This document shows positions 7,114 to 8,657 of a stretch of DNA of 8,657 nucleotides, in pieces (position 1 is the stretch's first letter; each line of letters starts with the position of its first letter). The notes beneath the pieces are model-generated. The model saw nothing but the letters and a program-made list of their open reading frames with translations. It was not told the DNA's origin and ran no database searches. This stretch comes from JAXGQD01 sp964574395 (GTDB taxonomy: Bacteria > Bacillota > Clostridia > Saccharofermentanales > Fastidiosipilaceae), in the NCBI GenBank assembly GCA_964574395.1, contig CAZNNL010000067.1:1-8657 (forward strand), given 5' to 3'. A program made the translations under genes and the position numbers.

Positions 7114-7196
7114 ATCCGCAACTGCGTCCACGATATTTTGTAGCTCTTTGGCTTAATCGTACCGGTGTAGCGAATCGGATGACCACATGAGTGGTC
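7114..7196 (-). promoter_or_regulatory. Candidate structured leader of the CNNM gene
   Basis: Between the predicted start point near 7204 and the ribosome binding site the leader holds three nested or adjacent inverted repeats. GACCAC/GTGGTC (7181-7186 with 7191-7196) is a perfect 6-bp stem with a 4-nt loop. ATCCG/CGGAT (7114-7118 with 7176-7180) would close a larger domain, inside which ACGAT/ATCGT (7130-7134 with 7156-7160) pairs. I do not recognise a known Mg2+ (M-box) or Mn2+ (yybP-ykoY) riboswitch consensus. Short stems like these can occur by chance, and the 6-bp repeat could instead be a DNA operator. Confidence 0.35.
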
Positions 7197-7210
7197 TAAA
7201 CAACAAGAAA

Positions 7211-7239
7211 ACTATAATATAGATTCTTATATTTTTCAA
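7211..7239 (-). promoter_or_regulatory. Promoter of the CNNM gene
   Basis: Reading the minus strand, TTGAAA (7239-7234), a 17-bp spacer and TATAGT (7216-7211) make a good housekeeping promoter. Transcription should start near 7204, giving a leader of about 113 nt, longer than ribosome loading needs. Confidence 0.7.
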
Positions 7240-7464
7240 TCGCAACGGTTTGATTTAGCTATATTTGTAGATTTTTTTGATTGTCCAGAGGATGCAGTTG
7301 GTTTGTGCCAACTTTTCAAGCTGCTGCAACGAAAAACGGTTTTGCGCATCTACACAACGACTTTCACAAAATAGAATTTCCAAAAGCCTAGTTTATTAAG
7401 CTTAATTGACTTAAAATATAAGAAATACAAACCCCAACCAAGCAATACAATTTGGAGGTGAAAG
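7240..7464. other. Gene-poor stretch between the CNNM promoter and pfkA
   Basis: No convincing gene. It must hold the pfkA promoter, but only partial elements are visible: TTGACT at 7406-7411 has no good -10 at normal spacing. A 6-bp hairpin AGTTGG/CCAACT (7296-7301 with 7308-7313) is followed by TTTTC and could be a weak terminator or attenuator. Open frames without good starts cross it on both strands (plus 7183-7374; minus 7255-7383, 42 codons from a TTG with poor ribosome binding). The pfkA ribosome binding site GGAGGTG is at 7454-7460. Confidence 0.6.
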
Positions 7465-8553
7465 ATGTTAAGAGTTGGTTTACTGACCAGCGGAGGTGAT
7501 TGCCAGGGCTTAAATGCTGCACTGCGCGGTGTTGCCAAATCTCTCTACGAAACGGTTAAAGGTGTTGAAATCTACGGATTTCGCGACGGATACAGAGGCC
7601 TGATGCTCGGTGACTATAATTACATGTCGCCAGGTGACTTTTCAGGCATATTAACACGTGGAGGAACAATTTTAGGTACCTCAAGACAATCCTTTAAACT
7701 CATGCAAGAAGATATGGAAGGCGAAGGTGATACTGGCACTAGACTTGAAGCCATGAAGGCCACATACAATCGCCTTAACTTAAACTACTTAGTCATATTA
7801 GGCGGCAATGGTACGCATAAAACCGCGAATCTTTTGTCAGAGAATGGTCTCAACGTAATTACCCTGCCCAAAACAATAGACAATGATCTTTGGGCAACAG
7901 ATATGACTTTTGGTTTCCAAAGCGCTGTAAACATCGCAACCATGGTTATCGATAGTATTCATTCAACTGCTACTTCTCATGGCCGTATCTTTATTATAGA
8001 ACTGATGGGCCATAAAGCAGGCTGGTTAACCTTACATGCTGGCTTAGCAGGTGGTGCAGACATTATTTTGATTCCAGAGATTCCTTACAAACTCAAATCT
8101 GTTATAGCAGCGCTTGATAAGAGACGAGAAGAGGGCAAGACTTTCTCAATTATTGCCATGGCAGAGGGCGCAATGACTACGGATGAAGCTGAGCTGTCCA
8201 AGAAAGCTTTTGCTAAGAAACGAAGTGATGAAGGTTATCCTTCTGTTTCCTACCAACTGGCTGCGGAGCTTGAAAAGAAAATGGGACAAGAAATCCGTGT
8301 CACTATACCAGGACACTTTCAACGTGGTGGTGAACCAAGCCCTTATGATCGCGTTCTTGCAAGTCGTTGTGGCGCTAAGGCAGCGGAATTTATTGTTGCT
8401 GGCAAAAAGGGCCTGATGGTCGGAATCAAAGGTGACAAAACCGTCGGATTCCCTCTTAACGAAGTTGCAGGAAAATTAAAAACTGTACCCCAAGACGACG
8501 AACTAATCACTTTCGGTAGACAACTAGGCATTAAGTTTGGTGACGAAAAATAA
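7465..8553 (+). CDS. pfkA: 6-phosphofructokinase (group A family)
   Basis: A 362-residue enzyme phosphorylating fructose 6-phosphate to the 1,6-bisphosphate, the committed glycolytic step. Motifs in order: nucleotide loop LLTSGGDCQGLNAALRG (6-22), GGNGTHKT (113-120), catalytic PKTIDND (135-141, base D139), GRIFIIELMGHKAGWL (173-188), PEIPY (204-208), AEGA (233-236) and IRVTIPGHFQRGGEPSPYDR (277-296) for sugar-phosphate binding. Compared with E. coli PfkA, Gly at the position of G104 (G116 here) points to ATP, while Lys at the position of G124 (K136) is a trait of pyrophosphate enzymes; the Gly/Lys pair is known among ATP-dependent members of the family. N115 replaces the Mg2+-binding Asp of GGDGS and H183 replaces the Arg of MGR. 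From memory, GGNGT and MGH are shared by many clostridial relatives. The enzyme is somewhat longer than the roughly 320 residues of E. coli PfkA. GGAGGT lies 5 nt before the ATG. ATP is the likelier donor but this is not certain. Confidence 0.93.
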   Translation: MLRVGLLTSGGDCQGLNAALRGVAKSLYETVKGVEIYGFRDGYRGLMLGDYNYMSPGDFSGILTRGGTILGTSRQSFKLMQEDMEGEGDTGTRLEAMKATYNRLNLNYLVILGGNGTHKTANLLSENGLNVITLPKTIDNDLWATDMTFGFQSAVNIATMVIDSIHSTATSHGRIFIIELMGHKAGWLTLHAGLAGGADIILIPEIPYKLKSVIAALDKRREEGKTFSIIAMAEGAMTTDEAELSKKAFAKKRSDEGYPSVSYQLAAELEKKMGQEIRVTIPGHFQRGGEPSPYDRVLASRCGAKAAEFIVAGKKGLMVGIKGDKTVGFPLNEVAGKLKTVPQDDELITFGRQLGIKFGDEK

Positions 8554-8564
8554 ACCAGCCTCAC

Positions 8565-8596
8565 AAAAAAGAGACGGAGTCTGAGGAGTCCGTTTC
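8565..8596 (-). terminator. Hairpin between pfkA and the intron; canonical terminator in the minus direction
   Basis: GAGACGGA-G-TC (8571-8581) pairs with GA-G-TCCGTTTC (8586-8596) around loop TGAG, with one G-G mismatch. The plus-strand A-run at 8565-8570 becomes six T's directly after the stem on the minus strand, a textbook intrinsic terminator for leftward transcription. For pfkA (rightward, stop 17 bp upstream of the stem) the stem is followed by ATACTGG, so termination there would be weaker. Confidence 0.78.
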
Positions 8597-8604
8597 ATAC
8601 TGGA

Positions 8605-8657
8605 ATCGAGTAGGAGGCTAGTCATTAATTGGCTAGCCGACCTCTCACACCACCGTA
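8605..8657 (-). mobile_element. 3' end of a group II intron (domain VI and edge of domain V), continuing beyond the window
   Basis: Read on the minus strand, the edge begins TACGGTGGTGTGAGAGG, which fits the 3' strand of domain V and the junction to domain VI. Domain VI then folds completely: GAGAGG (8646-8641) pairs with CCT-A-CTC (8614-8608), leaving one unpaired A at 8611, and GGCTAG (8638-8633) pairs with CTAGCC (8621-8616). The bulged A is followed by CTCGAT, putting it seven nt from a 3' end of the AY type at 8605, the same spacing as in the Lactococcus Ll.LtrB intron. The reverse transcriptase gene and ribozyme core would lie to the right. Group II introns are self-splicing retroelements. 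Intron class and completeness cannot be judged from 53 nt. Confidence 0.78.

Noticed and set aside
7092..7121. A ten-residue extension of the CNNM protein from TTG 7121
   Set aside because: The extension would encode the GGAGGT ribosome binding site itself, and that site is ideally placed for the TTG at 7091.
7107..7204. A known metal riboswitch (M-box or yybP-ykoY)
   Set aside because: The conserved sequence blocks of these classes as I know them are not present.
7255..7383. A 42-residue minus-strand small protein starting at TTG 7383
   Set aside because: Its only upstream AGG is 3 nt from the start and no family is recognised; kept only as an observation about the gap.
7350..7538. A 62-codon minus-strand frame overlapping the start of pfkA
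   Set aside because: It overlaps the pfkA ribosome binding site and N-terminal motif on the other strand and has no recognisable domain.
7865..7885. Calling the phosphofructokinase pyrophosphate-dependent because of PKTIDND
   Set aside because: The second determinant, the residue equivalent to E. coli G104, is Gly, as in ATP enzymes; Lys alone is not decisive.

Overview
The window looks like chromosomal DNA from a low- to moderate-G+C Gram-positive bacterium, most likely Bacillota and probably Clostridia. Supporting signs are strong GGAGG-type ribosome binding sites, TTG start codons on two well-recognised genes, tRNA genes with encoded CCA ends, and a phosphofructokinase of a type I associate with Clostridia. 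The placement is an inference; no rRNA or species marker is present.

Left part (1-572): the last 59 codons of an unidentified gene, then a tRNA operon (His-GTG, Gln-TTG, Lys-TTT) behind a near-consensus promoter (TTGACT, 17 bp, TATAAT). A 15-bp perfect hairpin closes it and also lies 1 bp beyond the stop codon of the convergent dinB gene, so it probably serves both. Middle part (574-5522): dinB (translesion polymerase IV) on the minus strand, divergent from a three-gene plus-strand operon, hflK-hflC-HerA/YjgR-like ATPase. hflK and hflC overlap by one base (TAATG) and the ATPase follows after 35 bp without a terminator. HflK and HflC are membrane-anchored SPFH proteins that in other bacteria form a cage around the FtsH protease. 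The ATPase has intact Walker motifs and a long charged coiled coil. A bidirectional hairpin separates this operon from the next gene.

Right part (5589-8657): a minus-strand CNNM/CorC-type membrane protein with paired CBS domains (a likely divalent-cation exporter), with its own promoter and a roughly 110-nt leader containing inverted repeats; a gene-poor gap; then a plus-strand 6-phosphofructokinase. Beyond it lie a hairpin with a T-run on the minus strand and, at the window edge, the 3' end of a group II intron on the minus strand. Its domain VI is complete, with a bulged branch-point A seven nucleotides from the 3' end.

Most of the window is ordinary housekeeping content. The points most worth a second look are the intron end, the pairing of an SPFH membrane complex with a HerA-like ATPase in one transcription unit, and the structured leader of the CNNM gene.
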